Shown here one piece after another: positions 16,426-24,724 of a stretch of 35,543 bases of DNA. The notes beneath the pieces were generated by a model, which had not been told where the DNA came from, searched no databases, and was given only the letters and a program-made list of their open reading frames with translations. Both the position numbers and the translations under genes were made by a program. This stretch comes from Firmicutes bacterium CAG:145 (GTDB taxonomy: Bacteria; Bacillota; Clostridia; Peptostreptococcales; Anaerovoracaceae). Where the stretch lies: contig FR882577.1 of the NCBI GenBank assembly GCA_000435715.1, positions 1 to 35,543 of the forward strand, given 5' to 3'. Position 1 is the stretch's first letter; each line of letters begins with the position of its first letter.

Positions 16426-16470
16426 CATATATATAAAACTAAGTTATGTTTTTATATTCCTTTTTTCAAT

Positions 16471-16499
16471 TTGCTTAATAGATATAGAATTGTTACTAT
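16471..16499 (+). promoter_or_regulatory. Promoter of the TRAP operon
   Basis: TTGCTT (16471-16476), 17-bp spacer, TACTAT (16494-16499), followed 14 bases later by the palindromic operator-like site. Confidence 0.55.
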
Positions 16500-16511
16500 T
16501 TAAACATAAAA

Positions 16512-16529
16512 GTGACAATTATTTGTCAC
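16512..16529. promoter_or_regulatory. Operator-like palindrome GTGACAA-TTAT-TTGTCAC
   Basis: A perfect inverted repeat, extendable to 9-bp arms (16510-16531), just downstream of the -10 element and about 50 bases before the first TRAP binding-protein gene. The same core, TGACAA-N4-TTGTCA, recurs before the second binding-protein gene at 20240, in the same position relative to its promoter. This suggests a shared repressor site; the regulator is not encoded in the window. Confidence 0.65.
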
Positions 16530-16583
16530 TTAATACGCCATTATCAAGTTCGTTTATCTATTTTATAAGGGAGAGGTAAAGTC

Positions 16584-17624
16584 ATGAAAAAGAAAATCTT
16601 AGTGTTAGGTATGATCTTCATCATGGTCCTGGCGATGACAGCCTGCGGAAAGAGTGGAGGCAGCGGCGACCAGGAAACATGGAACTTAAAATTCAGTATC
16701 GCCGGCAGTGAGAATATCCGTATGAGCCAGCTCTGGAAAGAGTGGGCGGATATGATAACCGAGAAAACTGACGGAAGAGTCACTTTCACATTCTATTACG
16801 ACAGTACTCTTATAGACGCCAACAGTGAATATGCGCAGCTTACGGCCGGAGTAGCGGACATAGCGGATATCCACAGATATGCGTCAGACGGATTCACTAT
16901 GCTGGAGAAATGGAAAGGATTCACAATGGGAACTCCGATAGGAGGACAAGTAGCCATAACAAAAGCACTTTTTGAAGAATTTCCTGAACTTCAAGAGGAA
17001 ACATCAGGTATACACCCTTTGGCTTACGCTTTTGACGGCGGTACATATCAGCTTCTAACAGTAAATAAAGAAGTGGACTCAGTAGACGATATGAAGGGAC
17101 TGGTAATCTGGTGCGAGGCAGACTTCAACGATTTCGTAAAGGGAATGGGAGCAACTCCTGTAAACACTCCTTGGTCGGAAGTATATTCTTCACTTCAGAA
17201 AAATATGTACGACGGATTGCTGATAGCTGCAGAGACGCTGGAGTCAGTAAACTTTGCGGAAGTATGTCAGTACTGCACCATGGTGAACCTCAATTATCTT
17301 ACGCAGCCCGGACACTTTATGAATCTGGACGTATGGAACAGCTTGCCTGATGATATAAAGGCGGTGTTCAACGATGAGGAAGTAGTCAACTTCATCGAGA
17401 GCAATATGGAGAAGAGCGCCCACGAAGCTGAACAGGAAGGAATTCAGTGGGCTATAGATAATCACGGAACTAAAGTGATAGAATTGTCCGCTGAAGAACA
17501 GCAGAAATTCATAGATGTGCTCAACGAGTCGAAGAAGAGCATTGCGGCAACCTTCGATTCTGAGGGACTTCCTGGAACCGAGATTTTGAATGCGATGATA
17601 GAGCTGAGTAAACAGTATGAATAA
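16584..17624 (+). CDS. TRAP transporter substrate-binding lipoprotein 1 (DctP)
   Basis: A 346-residue extracytoplasmic binding protein. Its lipoprotein signal peptide ends in the lipobox LAMTAC-G, anchoring it to the outer face of the membrane. The DctP fold is shown by the central segment PVNTPWSEVYSSLQKNMYDG. The Arg that usually clamps a ligand carboxylate (KIRVP in typical members) is replaced by Trp in GLVIWCEAD. Start ATG 16584 follows GGGAGAGG. It leads an operon with DctQ (23 bases later) and DctM. Confidence 0.92.
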   Translation: MKKKILVLGMIFIMVLAMTACGKSGGSGDQETWNLKFSIAGSENIRMSQLWKEWADMITEKTDGRVTFTFYYDSTLIDANSEYAQLTAGVADIADIHRYASDGFTMLEKWKGFTMGTPIGGQVAITKALFEEFPELQEETSGIHPLAYAFDGGTYQLLTVNKEVDSVDDMKGLVIWCEADFNDFVKGMGATPVNTPWSEVYSSLQKNMYDGLLIAAETLESVNFAEVCQYCTMVNLNYLTQPGHFMNLDVWNSLPDDIKAVFNDEEVVNFIESNMEKSAHEAEQEGIQWAIDNHGTKVIELSAEEQQKFIDVLNESKKSIAATFDSEGLPGTEILNAMIELSKQYE

Positions 17625-17647
17625 GACATTTTAGGAAAGGTAAAATC

Positions 17648-18322
17648 ATGAGCAATTATGACAAGAAAAAGATTGCCTTTGTTGAAAAAAGCAGCGAAAT
17701 ATTGGCGATCCTGGCAGGAATTTTCCTGTGTATCTCTACTATATTCATGTTTACGAATATGCTGACCAGAACAGTAGCAGATTTCAATATAAGGTTCGTC
17801 TACGAACTCTGCGGACTGTGCGCGGCAGGAACGGCGTCCTTTGCCATACCATTTGCCACGTTTAAATCGGCACATTCACAGATGGATATAATAACAAGTC
17901 ATCTGAAGCCTAAGAAAAGGGCTGTATCCGAGGGAATCTCCGGTATATTTACGATGGTAATAATGTTATTCACCGTGTATGTATTGGTGGTATATGCGTA
18001 TCAGAGAACTCTGGTCATGGAAACCACCACTACTGCAGGACTTCCTACGTGGATATTCAGATGGCTGTTTGCAGTAGGAATGTTGATAACTACTATAGCA
18101 GCTGCGCTGGAAATGATTGATTGTTTCAGGATAGCAGCAGGCAAAGAAGTAGTGCGCAGCCTTGAGGAGAAGAACGCTCTTGAGGGCACAGAAGGAGCAG
18201 GAGAAGGTTTTGTCGCTGCTTTCGTAACTCAGGGAGCAGAAGAAGCGGCCGAAAAAGCTCTCGAAGAAGATCTGAAAAAGGCTGAAGCAGATAAAGACGT
18301 TGACGGAGGTGAGGAACAATGA
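17648..18322 (+). CDS. TRAP transporter small membrane subunit (DctQ)
   Basis: A 224-residue small permease subunit with four membrane segments within about residues 15-165. After the last helix comes an unusual charged tail of about 60 residues (Glu/Lys/Ala-rich, AEEAAEKALEEDLKK), likely helical and cytosolic, which is longer than usual for the family. Its stop overlaps the DctM start by four bases. Confidence 0.88.
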   Translation: MSNYDKKKIAFVEKSSEILAILAGIFLCISTIFMFTNMLTRTVADFNIRFVYELCGLCAAGTASFAIPFATFKSAHSQMDIITSHLKPKKRAVSEGISGIFTMVIMLFTVYVLVVYAYQRTLVMETTTTAGLPTWIFRWLFAVGMLITTIAAALEMIDCFRIAAGKEVVRSLEEKNALEGTEGAGEGFVAAFVTQGAEEAAEKALEEDLKKAEADKDVDGGEEQ

Positions 18323-19635
18323 TGACTACTGCTTGTTGGATAGGCCTTGGAGCCATCGTTCTCTTCTTTATCCTGGCGCTGATGGGAGTAAAGATCTGCT
18401 ATGCCATGCTGGCCAGCGGCGTCGCAGGACTCATATTTATAAACGGCATAAATGGAGCCATATCGGTTACCAGCACGGCGCTGTTTTCCATGGTATCGAG
18501 TTACGACTATGCCGTACTGCCCATGTTCATATTGATGGCCACCATTATAACAGAGACAGGCATGGGAACGTCTCTGTACTCATCTTGCAGAACGTGGCTG
18601 GGACAACTTCCGGGAGGACTTTGTATCGCCACTATAATAGCATGCGCTGTATTTGCAGCTGTAACAGCTTTCCCTTGGGCTTCTATCATGGCGGTGGGAG
18701 CTATAGCCCTGCCTGAAATGGCTCGTTATAAATATGATAAAAAGATGGCATTAGGCTCTATTGCCGCAGGTTCGGAGTTGGGAGACCTGATTCCTCCTTC
18801 GTCCATGTTCATCGTATACGGCATGATGACAGGCACATCCATAGGAACACTTCTCATATCCGGAATCATGCCGGGATTACTGATGGCAGGACTGTATGTC
18901 ATAGTGATTCTGATCTGGTGCAAAGTAAAACCCAACGCAGGACCTCGAAGCACTAAGACTTCAGCTAAAGAAAAGCTGATAGCCCTCAAGGATGTGGGGG
19001 CTCTGCTCGTAGTCATCCTCTTCGTAATGGGCGGAATACTGTTGGGACTTTGTACGCCTACAGAGGCCGGCGCTCTCGGCGCTGCTCTTGCATTCATAAT
19101 CGCATGCTTCCAGAAGAAGATGAGCTTTAAGATATTCAAACAGATACTCATATCAGGTGGAAGCATGATAGGTATGATATATATCATAATAGCCTCTGCT
19201 ATGATAATGAAACAGATGATAGCCCTGTCCGGCCTGCCGTTCACTATCTCTCACGCTGTAATGAATATGCACCTGCCTAATATACTTCTGATCCTCGTAA
19301 TACTGATCGTCTATATAATCTTAGGCATGTTCGTAGACTGCATGTCCATGGTTTTACTGACCGTGGGAATCTTCCTGCCTATCGTTCAGGACTGCGGATT
19401 CTCGGCCATCTGGTTCGGAGTAATCTTAGTAAGGATGGGAGACATCGGCGGATTGACTCCTCCTATGGGAATGACCGCATTCTTCCTGAAAGGCCTGGCA
19501 AAAGAACCTCTGGTAGATGTATTCAAAGGCGTCATACCGTTCCTGATTGCCGACTTTGTGGGACTGGGACTGCTGGTGGCATTCCCGGCCATATGCGAAT
19601 GGCTGCCTTCAGTGTTAGGATACGCTATAACTTAA
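18319..19635 (+). CDS. TRAP transporter large membrane subunit (DctM)
   Basis: A 438-residue large permease subunit with about a dozen hydrophobic segments and the family motifs GSELGDLIPPSSMFIVYG and GGLTPPMGMTAFFLKG. It drives Na+- or H+-coupled uptake together with DctQ and the binding protein. It is the only large subunit in the window, although three binding proteins are present. A terminator follows at 19654. Confidence 0.93.
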   Translation: MMTTACWIGLGAIVLFFILALMGVKICYAMLASGVAGLIFINGINGAISVTSTALFSMVSSYDYAVLPMFILMATIITETGMGTSLYSSCRTWLGQLPGGLCIATIIACAVFAAVTAFPWASIMAVGAIALPEMARYKYDKKMALGSIAAGSELGDLIPPSSMFIVYGMMTGTSIGTLLISGIMPGLLMAGLYVIVILIWCKVKPNAGPRSTKTSAKEKLIALKDVGALLVVILFVMGGILLGLCTPTEAGALGAALAFIIACFQKKMSFKIFKQILISGGSMIGMIYIIIASAMIMKQMIALSGLPFTISHAVMNMHLPNILLILVILIVYIILGMFVDCMSMVLLTVGIFLPIVQDCGFSAIWFGVILVRMGDIGGLTPPMGMTAFFLKGLAKEPLVDVFKGVIPFLIADFVGLGLLVAFPAICEWLPSVLGYAIT

Positions 19636-19653
19636 GCAAAAAATATATCTTTT

Positions 19654-19689
19654 ATCCGGGTGCGTTAAGACATGCGCCCGGATTTTTTT
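19654..19689 (+). terminator. Rho-independent terminator after dctM
   Basis: An 11-bp stem with two wobble pairs (ATCCGGG arm at 19654, CCCGGAT arm ending near 19683) followed by seven T. Confidence 0.85.
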
Positions 19690-19730
19690 AAAGCTGCCGA
19701 AAAGAAAACGGCGCTGGGGAGGATAATATT

Positions 19731-20162
19731 ATGAAGAAAAGAGGAATTATAAATCCGGATTTAGCTTATGCTCTGGCAGACCTGGGGCATATGGACAGCT
19801 TCGTGATCTGCGACATGGGCTTTCCCATTCCCAAAGACGCAAAGAGGATAGATCTGTCAGTGGTAGCAGGCATGCCGGAGTTCCTGCCGGTTCTGAAGGC
19901 TTGCCTGAATGAAGTAGCAGTTCAGGAAATGGTATTGATGGAGGGCGTCGTATCGTCTAACGAATATCTCCACGATCAGATACTGCACATGGTACACAAT
20001 CAGGAGGTGGGCTATCTTTCTTTTGCGGATTTCAGAGAAAAGGTAAAGGACGCCAAGTTTTTCATAAGGACAGGAGAAAAGAGACCCTGCTCAAACATAT
20101 TTATGGTAACTTCTTCCGGTGCGGAGGAAAGAGTAGCTAAGTATGATATAAGTTTTATATAA
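19731..20162 (+). CDS. RbsD/FucU family sugar mutarotase-like protein
   Basis: A 143-residue protein of the D-ribose pyranase/fucose mutarotase family, which interconverts sugar ring forms. Family marks are the N-terminal KRGIINPDLAYALADLGHMD with the catalytic His, DMGFPIP, IDLSV.AGMPEFLPVL and the C-terminal IRTGEKRPCSN. The C-terminus deviates from typical members (longer, without the usual AGV-F ending). A GGGGAGG site precedes ATG 19731. Its presence argues that the pathway substrate, or an intermediate, is a cyclic sugar-like compound; that is inference. Confidence 0.85.
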   Translation: MKKRGIINPDLAYALADLGHMDSFVICDMGFPIPKDAKRIDLSVVAGMPEFLPVLKACLNEVAVQEMVLMEGVVSSNEYLHDQILHMVHNQEVGYLSFADFREKVKDAKFFIRTGEKRPCSNIFMVTSSGAEERVAKYDISFI

Positions 20163-20192
20163 TTAAAAGTGATATCTCCATATTACTTTTAA
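20163..20192. repeat. AT-rich inverted repeat after the RbsD-like gene
   Basis: TTAAAAGT-g-ATAT and ATAT-t-ACTTTTAA arms around a 4-base loop immediately after the stop, with no T run. It may be a weak terminator or a protein site. Confidence 0.4.
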
Positions 20193-20195
20193 AAC

Positions 20196-20225
20196 TTGGA
20201 TTTTTTGAATAGATCTTGTTAAAAT
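20196..20225 (+). promoter_or_regulatory. Promoter of the second TRAP binding-protein gene
   Basis: TTGGAT (20196-20201), 18-bp spacer, TAAAAT (20220-20225), with the palindrome starting 15 bases later, as in the 16471 promoter. Confidence 0.5.
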
Positions 20226-20239
20226 TTATGTCAAGAAGA

Positions 20240-20257
20240 CTGACAAATTATTGTCAG
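20240..20257. promoter_or_regulatory. Operator-like palindrome CTGACAA-ATTA-TTGTCAG
   Basis: A perfect 7-4-7 inverted repeat with the same TGACAA-N4-TTGTCA core as at 16512, placed just after the -10 element and 27 bases before the start codon. A further half-like TGTCA lies at 20229-20233. Confidence 0.65.
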
Positions 20258-20283
20258 CTAAAAAACTTAGACGAGGTAGACAA

Positions 20284-21321
20284 ATGAAAGGGAAAAAGAT
20301 TTTAGCAGTATTGCTGATATTCGTGATGATTTTTGCGATGACAGCCTGCGGAGGCGGAGCAAGCGGAGACGATAAGGTTTATAATCTTAAAATAAGCCTG
20401 GAGCCTTCAGAAAGTAACTTTATGGCGGAAAACTGGAGAGAGTGGGCCGACGCTGTCACAGAAGCTTCCGATGGCAGATTGCAGTTTACTTTCTATTACG
20501 ATAATACCCTGGTAGACGCCAATGCTCAGTATCAGCAGCTTGTATCGGGAGTAGCCGATATCGCCGACGTACACCGCTATGCTTCAGACGGATTCGTCAT
20601 TACAGAGAACTGGAAGCTCTTGACGGCAGGTATACCTGTAGATCAGCAGACTTCTCTGTCATATAAGTTCCTGGAGGAATTTCCTGAAGTAGCTGACGAG
20701 TTCAAAGATGTGAAGATACTCGCTCATACATATTCCGGAGGCGGAGCCTATGATATCCTGACTGTTGATAAAGAAGTCAAGACTCCTGCCGATCTTAAGG
20801 GAATGACTATATGGTGCGAGGCAGACTGGAATGAGTTCATAAAGGCCTGCGGAGCCACGCCTGTAAATACACCGTTCTCAGAAGTGTATTCTTCACTTCA
20901 GAAGAACATGTACGACGGACTGATGATCGCCGCCGAGACTCTTCAGTCATGTAACTTTGCTGAAGTCTGCGACTATGTGACTATGATAAACTTCTGTTAT
21001 ATGAGCGGGCCGGGACATCTGATGAACATGGACGTATACAACAGTCTGCCTGATGATCTTAAAGCCATCATCAACGATGAAGAGCTCATCAAAAAACTTG
21101 AGGACGCCAACAGAGAAGATGGATTCGGACTTGAAGAATCTTCTATAAAATGGGCTGAGGACACTTACGGCGTAACTGTAGTGACTCCTACCCGGGAGGC
21201 AGAAGCTGAGTTCTTGGAACTGCTTACAGAAGCTAAGGGCACTCTGGCCGAGAAACTCGATTCACAGGGACTGCCGGGAACACAGATGGTAGAAGCCGTT
21301 GCCGAGTGGGCTGAAGAGTAG
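20284..21321 (+). CDS. TRAP transporter substrate-binding lipoprotein 2 (DctP)
   Basis: A 345-residue paralogue of the first binding protein, with lipobox FAMTAC-G. ATG 20284 follows GACGAGG and gives a normal lipoprotein signal; an upstream TTG at 20251 lies inside the operator palindrome and is rejected. The carboxylate-Arg position is again Trp (GMTIWCEADW), and PVNTPFSEVYSSLQKNMYDG is conserved. No membrane genes follow, so it probably uses DctQM at 17648-19635. Confidence 0.92.
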   Translation: MKGKKILAVLLIFVMIFAMTACGGGASGDDKVYNLKISLEPSESNFMAENWREWADAVTEASDGRLQFTFYYDNTLVDANAQYQQLVSGVADIADVHRYASDGFVITENWKLLTAGIPVDQQTSLSYKFLEEFPEVADEFKDVKILAHTYSGGGAYDILTVDKEVKTPADLKGMTIWCEADWNEFIKACGATPVNTPFSEVYSSLQKNMYDGLMIAAETLQSCNFAEVCDYVTMINFCYMSGPGHLMNMDVYNSLPDDLKAIINDEELIKKLEDANREDGFGLEESSIKWAEDTYGVTVVTPTREAEAEFLELLTEAKGTLAEKLDSQGLPGTQMVEAVAEWAEE

Positions 21322-21375
21322 CCGTATTACATGAGATTATAAAGCTGTCCGAAGACGAACAAGGAGGATTCGGCG

Positions 21376-21969
21376 ATGAAAAAGATACAAGAGGTAAAGG
21401 CACTGCCTGAGGCTGAGAAAAAGGCTGATGTGCATTTTGTGTTTCAGATAGCTATAGCTACTTTTGACATGGAAGGTTTATTGAATAACTGGAAAAACCT
21501 GTTCAATATAGACGATTCCGCCGTCATAAAACGCTGCACTAAAGATTTGTTCGATAAAGGTGAATTTGACGGCGCCAACTACTACGGCAGACCGTGTCAG
21601 TTTTTCATAAAATACTGCCGCTTTGACCTTGGGAACATGGACATCGAAATAATAGAACCTCTCGACAAGACCCCGGGGAATCCTTATTCGGACTTTCTCA
21701 TAAGGAACGGAGGGAAGAGCGGAATACAGCATATAGCCGTCAGAATGGCAGACAGAGAAGGCTTCAAGAAGACCATGAGCGATATGGGTATAGCGCCTAT
21801 GCAGAAGGCCGTCTTGGGAAAACCTGACGAGAACGGCTTTGTCAAGGATTGCTATTTCTACGATCTGCTGGATCAACTGGGAGTAATCCTGGAGATAGGA
21901 AGCGTAGTGGTAGGGCCTATGGCCTGCGACCCGAGAGCGGGCAATCCGAAAAATTACAGAGAACGTTAG
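21376..21969 (+). CDS. VOC-fold protein 2
   Basis: A 197-residue VOC protein, longer at the N-terminus than its paralogues (about 20 charged residues before the first strand). Ligand positions are filled: Gln in VFQIAIAT, Glu in DIEIIEP, His in GIQHIAV and Glu in GVILEIGS. It shares NPYSDF and VVVGPMA with the other three. It lies between two binding-protein genes, 54 bases after one and 68 before the next, with an AAGGAGG site. Confidence 0.85.
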   Translation: MKKIQEVKALPEAEKKADVHFVFQIAIATFDMEGLLNNWKNLFNIDDSAVIKRCTKDLFDKGEFDGANYYGRPCQFFIKYCRFDLGNMDIEIIEPLDKTPGNPYSDFLIRNGGKSGIQHIAVRMADREGFKKTMSDMGIAPMQKAVLGKPDENGFVKDCYFYDLLDQLGVILEIGSVVVGPMACDPRAGNPKNYRER

Positions 21970-22037
21970 ATGATACCGGAAGAAGAACCTTTGAATATCT
22001 GTTTCTTGGCAAGATGAGTTGAAGAAAGGATATTATT

Positions 22038-23075
22038 ATGAAAAAGAAGATTTTAACCGTGATGCTCATAGCTTTAATGGTGTTTACCTTTGCATCCTGC
22101 GGAAAGTCGTCAGGAGAAGAAGAAACTTACAATCTGAAGTTTAGCTTGGCCGTTTCTGAGTCTAACTTCCAGGCAGAAAGCTGGCGCACTTGGGCAGACG
22201 CCGTAACAGAAGCAACAGACGGAAGAGTTACGTTTTCTTTCTACTACGACGATACTCTGATAGACGCCAACGCTGAATATCAGCAGCTGCTTTCAGGAGT
22301 CGCCGACATCGCAGATGTACATAGATATGCCAACGACGGCTTCAATATCTCAGAAGTTTGGAAGAGCTTGACTTCAGGAATTCCGGAAGATGCGGTAGTT
22401 GATTTTTCATATAGACTTTATGAAGAATTCGACGCCATATCCGACGAGTTCAAAGATGTAAAGGTTTTGGCGCAGGGATTCAACGGCGGTACCATGTACC
22501 AGCTGCTGACCGTTGATAAAGAAGTTACCAAGCCATCCGATATGGAAGGGCTCACCATCTGGTGTGAGGCCGACTGGAACGGCTTTGTGGAAGAATGCGG
22601 CGCAACTCCTGTAAACACGCCTTTCTCAGAAGTGTATTCGTCATTGCAGAAGAACATGTATGACGGAATGCTCATACCTACAGAAACGCTTCAGTCCTGC
22701 AACTTCGCCGAGGTCTGCAAATACTGTGTAAAGCTGAATCTCTGCTATGCCAGCGCTCCGGGACATCTGATGAATATGGACACATGGAACAGCCTTCCTG
22801 ATGATATTAAGGAAATTATCGACAGTGAAGAGATTAGAAGCGTTGTAGAAAAAGCTAATGTGGAAGGCTTCAAGGCAGCAGAAGAAGGCGCCATGGAATG
22901 GGCAGAAGAAACTTACGGAACAAAAGAAATCGTTTTGACCGATGAAGAGCATACTGCATTTATGGAACTTGTGCAGAAAGCCAATCTGGAAAAAGCAGCC
23001 GAGCTTGACAGCAAAGGACTGCCGGGAACGGAAATCGTAGAAGCTCTGGCCAAATGGACTGAAGAATGGAAGTAA
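22038..23075 (+). CDS. TRAP transporter substrate-binding lipoprotein 3 (DctP)
   Basis: A 345-residue third paralogue, with lipobox TFASC-G. The binding-site segment GLTIWCEADW again has Trp for Arg, and PVNTPFSEVYSSLQKNMYDG is kept. It is most like copy 2 and probably arose by local duplication. It has no palindrome of its own, so it is likely expressed with copy 2 and VOC protein 2. A long hairpin follows. Confidence 0.92.
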   Translation: MKKKILTVMLIALMVFTFASCGKSSGEEETYNLKFSLAVSESNFQAESWRTWADAVTEATDGRVTFSFYYDDTLIDANAEYQQLLSGVADIADVHRYANDGFNISEVWKSLTSGIPEDAVVDFSYRLYEEFDAISDEFKDVKVLAQGFNGGTMYQLLTVDKEVTKPSDMEGLTIWCEADWNGFVEECGATPVNTPFSEVYSSLQKNMYDGMLIPTETLQSCNFAEVCKYCVKLNLCYASAPGHLMNMDTWNSLPDDIKEIIDSEEIRSVVEKANVEGFKAAEEGAMEWAEETYGTKEIVLTDEEHTAFMELVQKANLEKAAELDSKGLPGTEIVEALAKWTEEWK

Positions 23076-23151
23076 GGAATATAAACTGATTTAAAAATCA
23101 ACAGGAGTTATATACGCTCCGATTCAACAAGATCAAGAAACAGACAATATG

Positions 23152-23215
23152 AACCGGGCGTTATCGGTCAGCTCCTCTGTAAGACACAGCAAGCGTACCG
23201 TATTCGCCCGGTTTT
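23152..23215 (+). terminator. Long-loop hairpin after the third binding protein
   Basis: AACCGGGCG (23152-23160) pairs with CGCCCGGTT (23205-23213), with an inner CGGT/ACCG stem and a loop of about 30 bases, then TTTT overlapping the arm. It may be a terminator or a processed mRNA boundary. Confidence 0.55.
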
Positions 23216-23248
23216 GCAGATAACGAACAAATCCATGGAGGAATAAAA

Positions 23249-24211
23249 ATGAAAACAGTTCAAACAGTGATAGGAAATGTGGATACGAATAAACTGGGAT
23301 CGGTTCTTATGCACGAGCACATATACAGCTCCAGCATGGGCGTTGCCCTCAGCTATCCTCAGCTTTATAAAGAAGGCACCGAAGAGAAGATAGAGAAAGA
23401 CCTTAAAGAAATGAAAGCCAACGGGATAGAAACAGTAGTAGACGCGACGCCTGTAGGCCTTGGCAGAGATGTGAGAGGGCTGAAACGAGCCAGCCAGAAG
23501 ACTGGAGTAAATATAGTAGCCACCACCGGCTGGTGGGGAATGGAACCGCCTTATGCAGGCAATATACCGGAGGAAAAGTGGGCGCAGGCTTTTGAAGACG
23601 ATATTAACAAGGGCTGCGACGGCACGGACATAAAAGCCGGAATATTAAAAGCGGCCATGGATAAGGAAGGCCCTACGCCGTGGAACATAAAGACTCATCA
23701 TGCCGTAGGTATGGCGCAGGTTGCGACGGGGAAAAAGATTATGCTTCACACCTACTGCCCTACGGAGACGCCGAGACATCAGCTGAATTTGCTTAAAGAA
23801 GTGGGAGTCGACATGAATAATGTTTCCGTAGGACATATACCTGAAACGACAGATATGGATTTTGTCAAATGGATATATGACCAAGGAGTCTGGCTGGGAA
23901 TAGACAGAATGCCGATAATAACACTTCCCGGAGAGTATGCAGTAGGAACGGAAACAAGAATTAAGTTCATCAAAGCCATGCTGGACGAAGGAATGGGCGA
24001 CAGAATGTTGTTTTCCCACGATATATTCAGCATGTCAACGCTGTTCGACTATCAGCCGGAGGATATACTCGAATACATAGGAGGCATATGCCCGGAAGGC
24101 TTCCTCTTCATAAAGAAAAGAGTATTCGGAAAACTGGCGGATATGGGAGTTGACCCTGAATACTTGTGGAACTTAACCATAGACAACCCTAAGAGATTTT
24201 TTGAAGGATGA
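23249..24211 (+). CDS. Phosphotriesterase-family metallohydrolase (lactonase-like)
   Basis: A 320-residue amidohydrolase-superfamily protein of the phosphotriesterase group, many of whose members hydrolyse lactones. The binuclear metal set is complete: His22 and His24 (MHEH), the carbamylated-Lys position Lys134 (AGILKAA), His167 (MLHTY), His196 (VGHIPE) and Asp258 (FSHD). In this locus a sugar- or polyol-derived lactone is the natural guess, but the substrate is not shown. A GGAGG site precedes ATG 23249, and its stop overlaps the next VOC gene. Confidence 0.9.
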   Translation: MKTVQTVIGNVDTNKLGSVLMHEHIYSSSMGVALSYPQLYKEGTEEKIEKDLKEMKANGIETVVDATPVGLGRDVRGLKRASQKTGVNIVATTGWWGMEPPYAGNIPEEKWAQAFEDDINKGCDGTDIKAGILKAAMDKEGPTPWNIKTHHAVGMAQVATGKKIMLHTYCPTETPRHQLNLLKEVGVDMNNVSVGHIPETTDMDFVKWIYDQGVWLGIDRMPIITLPGEYAVGTETRIKFIKAMLDEGMGDRMLFSHDIFSMSTLFDYQPEDILEYIGGICPEGFLFIKKRVFGKLADMGVDPEYLWNLTIDNPKRFFEG

Positions 24212-24690
24212 AGATGATGGAAAGACAACAGATAAAGCAGATCTTCGGCATAGTATGTGTGGTAGAGGATTTGAAAGAAGCCACAGAGAACTGGAGAACC
24301 ATGGTGGAGTTTGACCCGGGCTCTGTCAGGACAGGAAAGAGCGCCGAAAACGTTAAGCATATATACCGGGGCAAAGAGATAACGTGCCGGTACAAATATA
24401 CGGATTTCGATATGGGAGGAGTCAGAGTCAGACTGATAGAGCCGGAAAATAAATCGGGCGGCGACCCTTATTCCGACGCATTATCAAAGAGAGGTCCGGG
24501 GTTTCATCATCTGATGGTATATCCAGAGAACCGGGAAGAACTGATAGAAAGATATGAGGAGGAAGGTCTGAAACCTTCTCTGATAGAGGAGAGCGGGGAA
24601 GGCGCGTATCTGATATATGATTTTGAACAGGATACAGGTCTTTGCGTCGCACTGCATGACGAAATCACAGGACCCTGCGCCAGAGTATGA
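24208..24690 (+). CDS. VOC-fold protein 3, metal site largely lost
   Basis: A 160-residue member of the local VOC group (GGDPYSD and a late TGPCA are kept). Aligned with its three paralogues, the first ligand Gln is Gly14 (QIFGIVCVV), the second Glu is Arg75 (VRVRLIEP) and the last Glu is Ala148 (GLCVALHD); only His101 (GFHHLMV) remains. It is therefore unlikely to bind the usual divalent metal and may be a structural or regulatory partner, or use different chemistry. It starts within the stop of the preceding gene (ATGA) and lies 35 bases before an alcohol dehydrogenase. Confidence 0.85.
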   Translation: MKMMERQQIKQIFGIVCVVEDLKEATENWRTMVEFDPGSVRTGKSAENVKHIYRGKEITCRYKYTDFDMGGVRVRLIEPENKSGGDPYSDALSKRGPGFHHLMVYPENREELIERYEEEGLKPSLIEESGEGAYLIYDFEQDTGLCVALHDEITGPCARV

Positions 24691-24724
24691 GGAGGACGTC
24701 AGGAGTCTGATATAGGAGGAAAAA

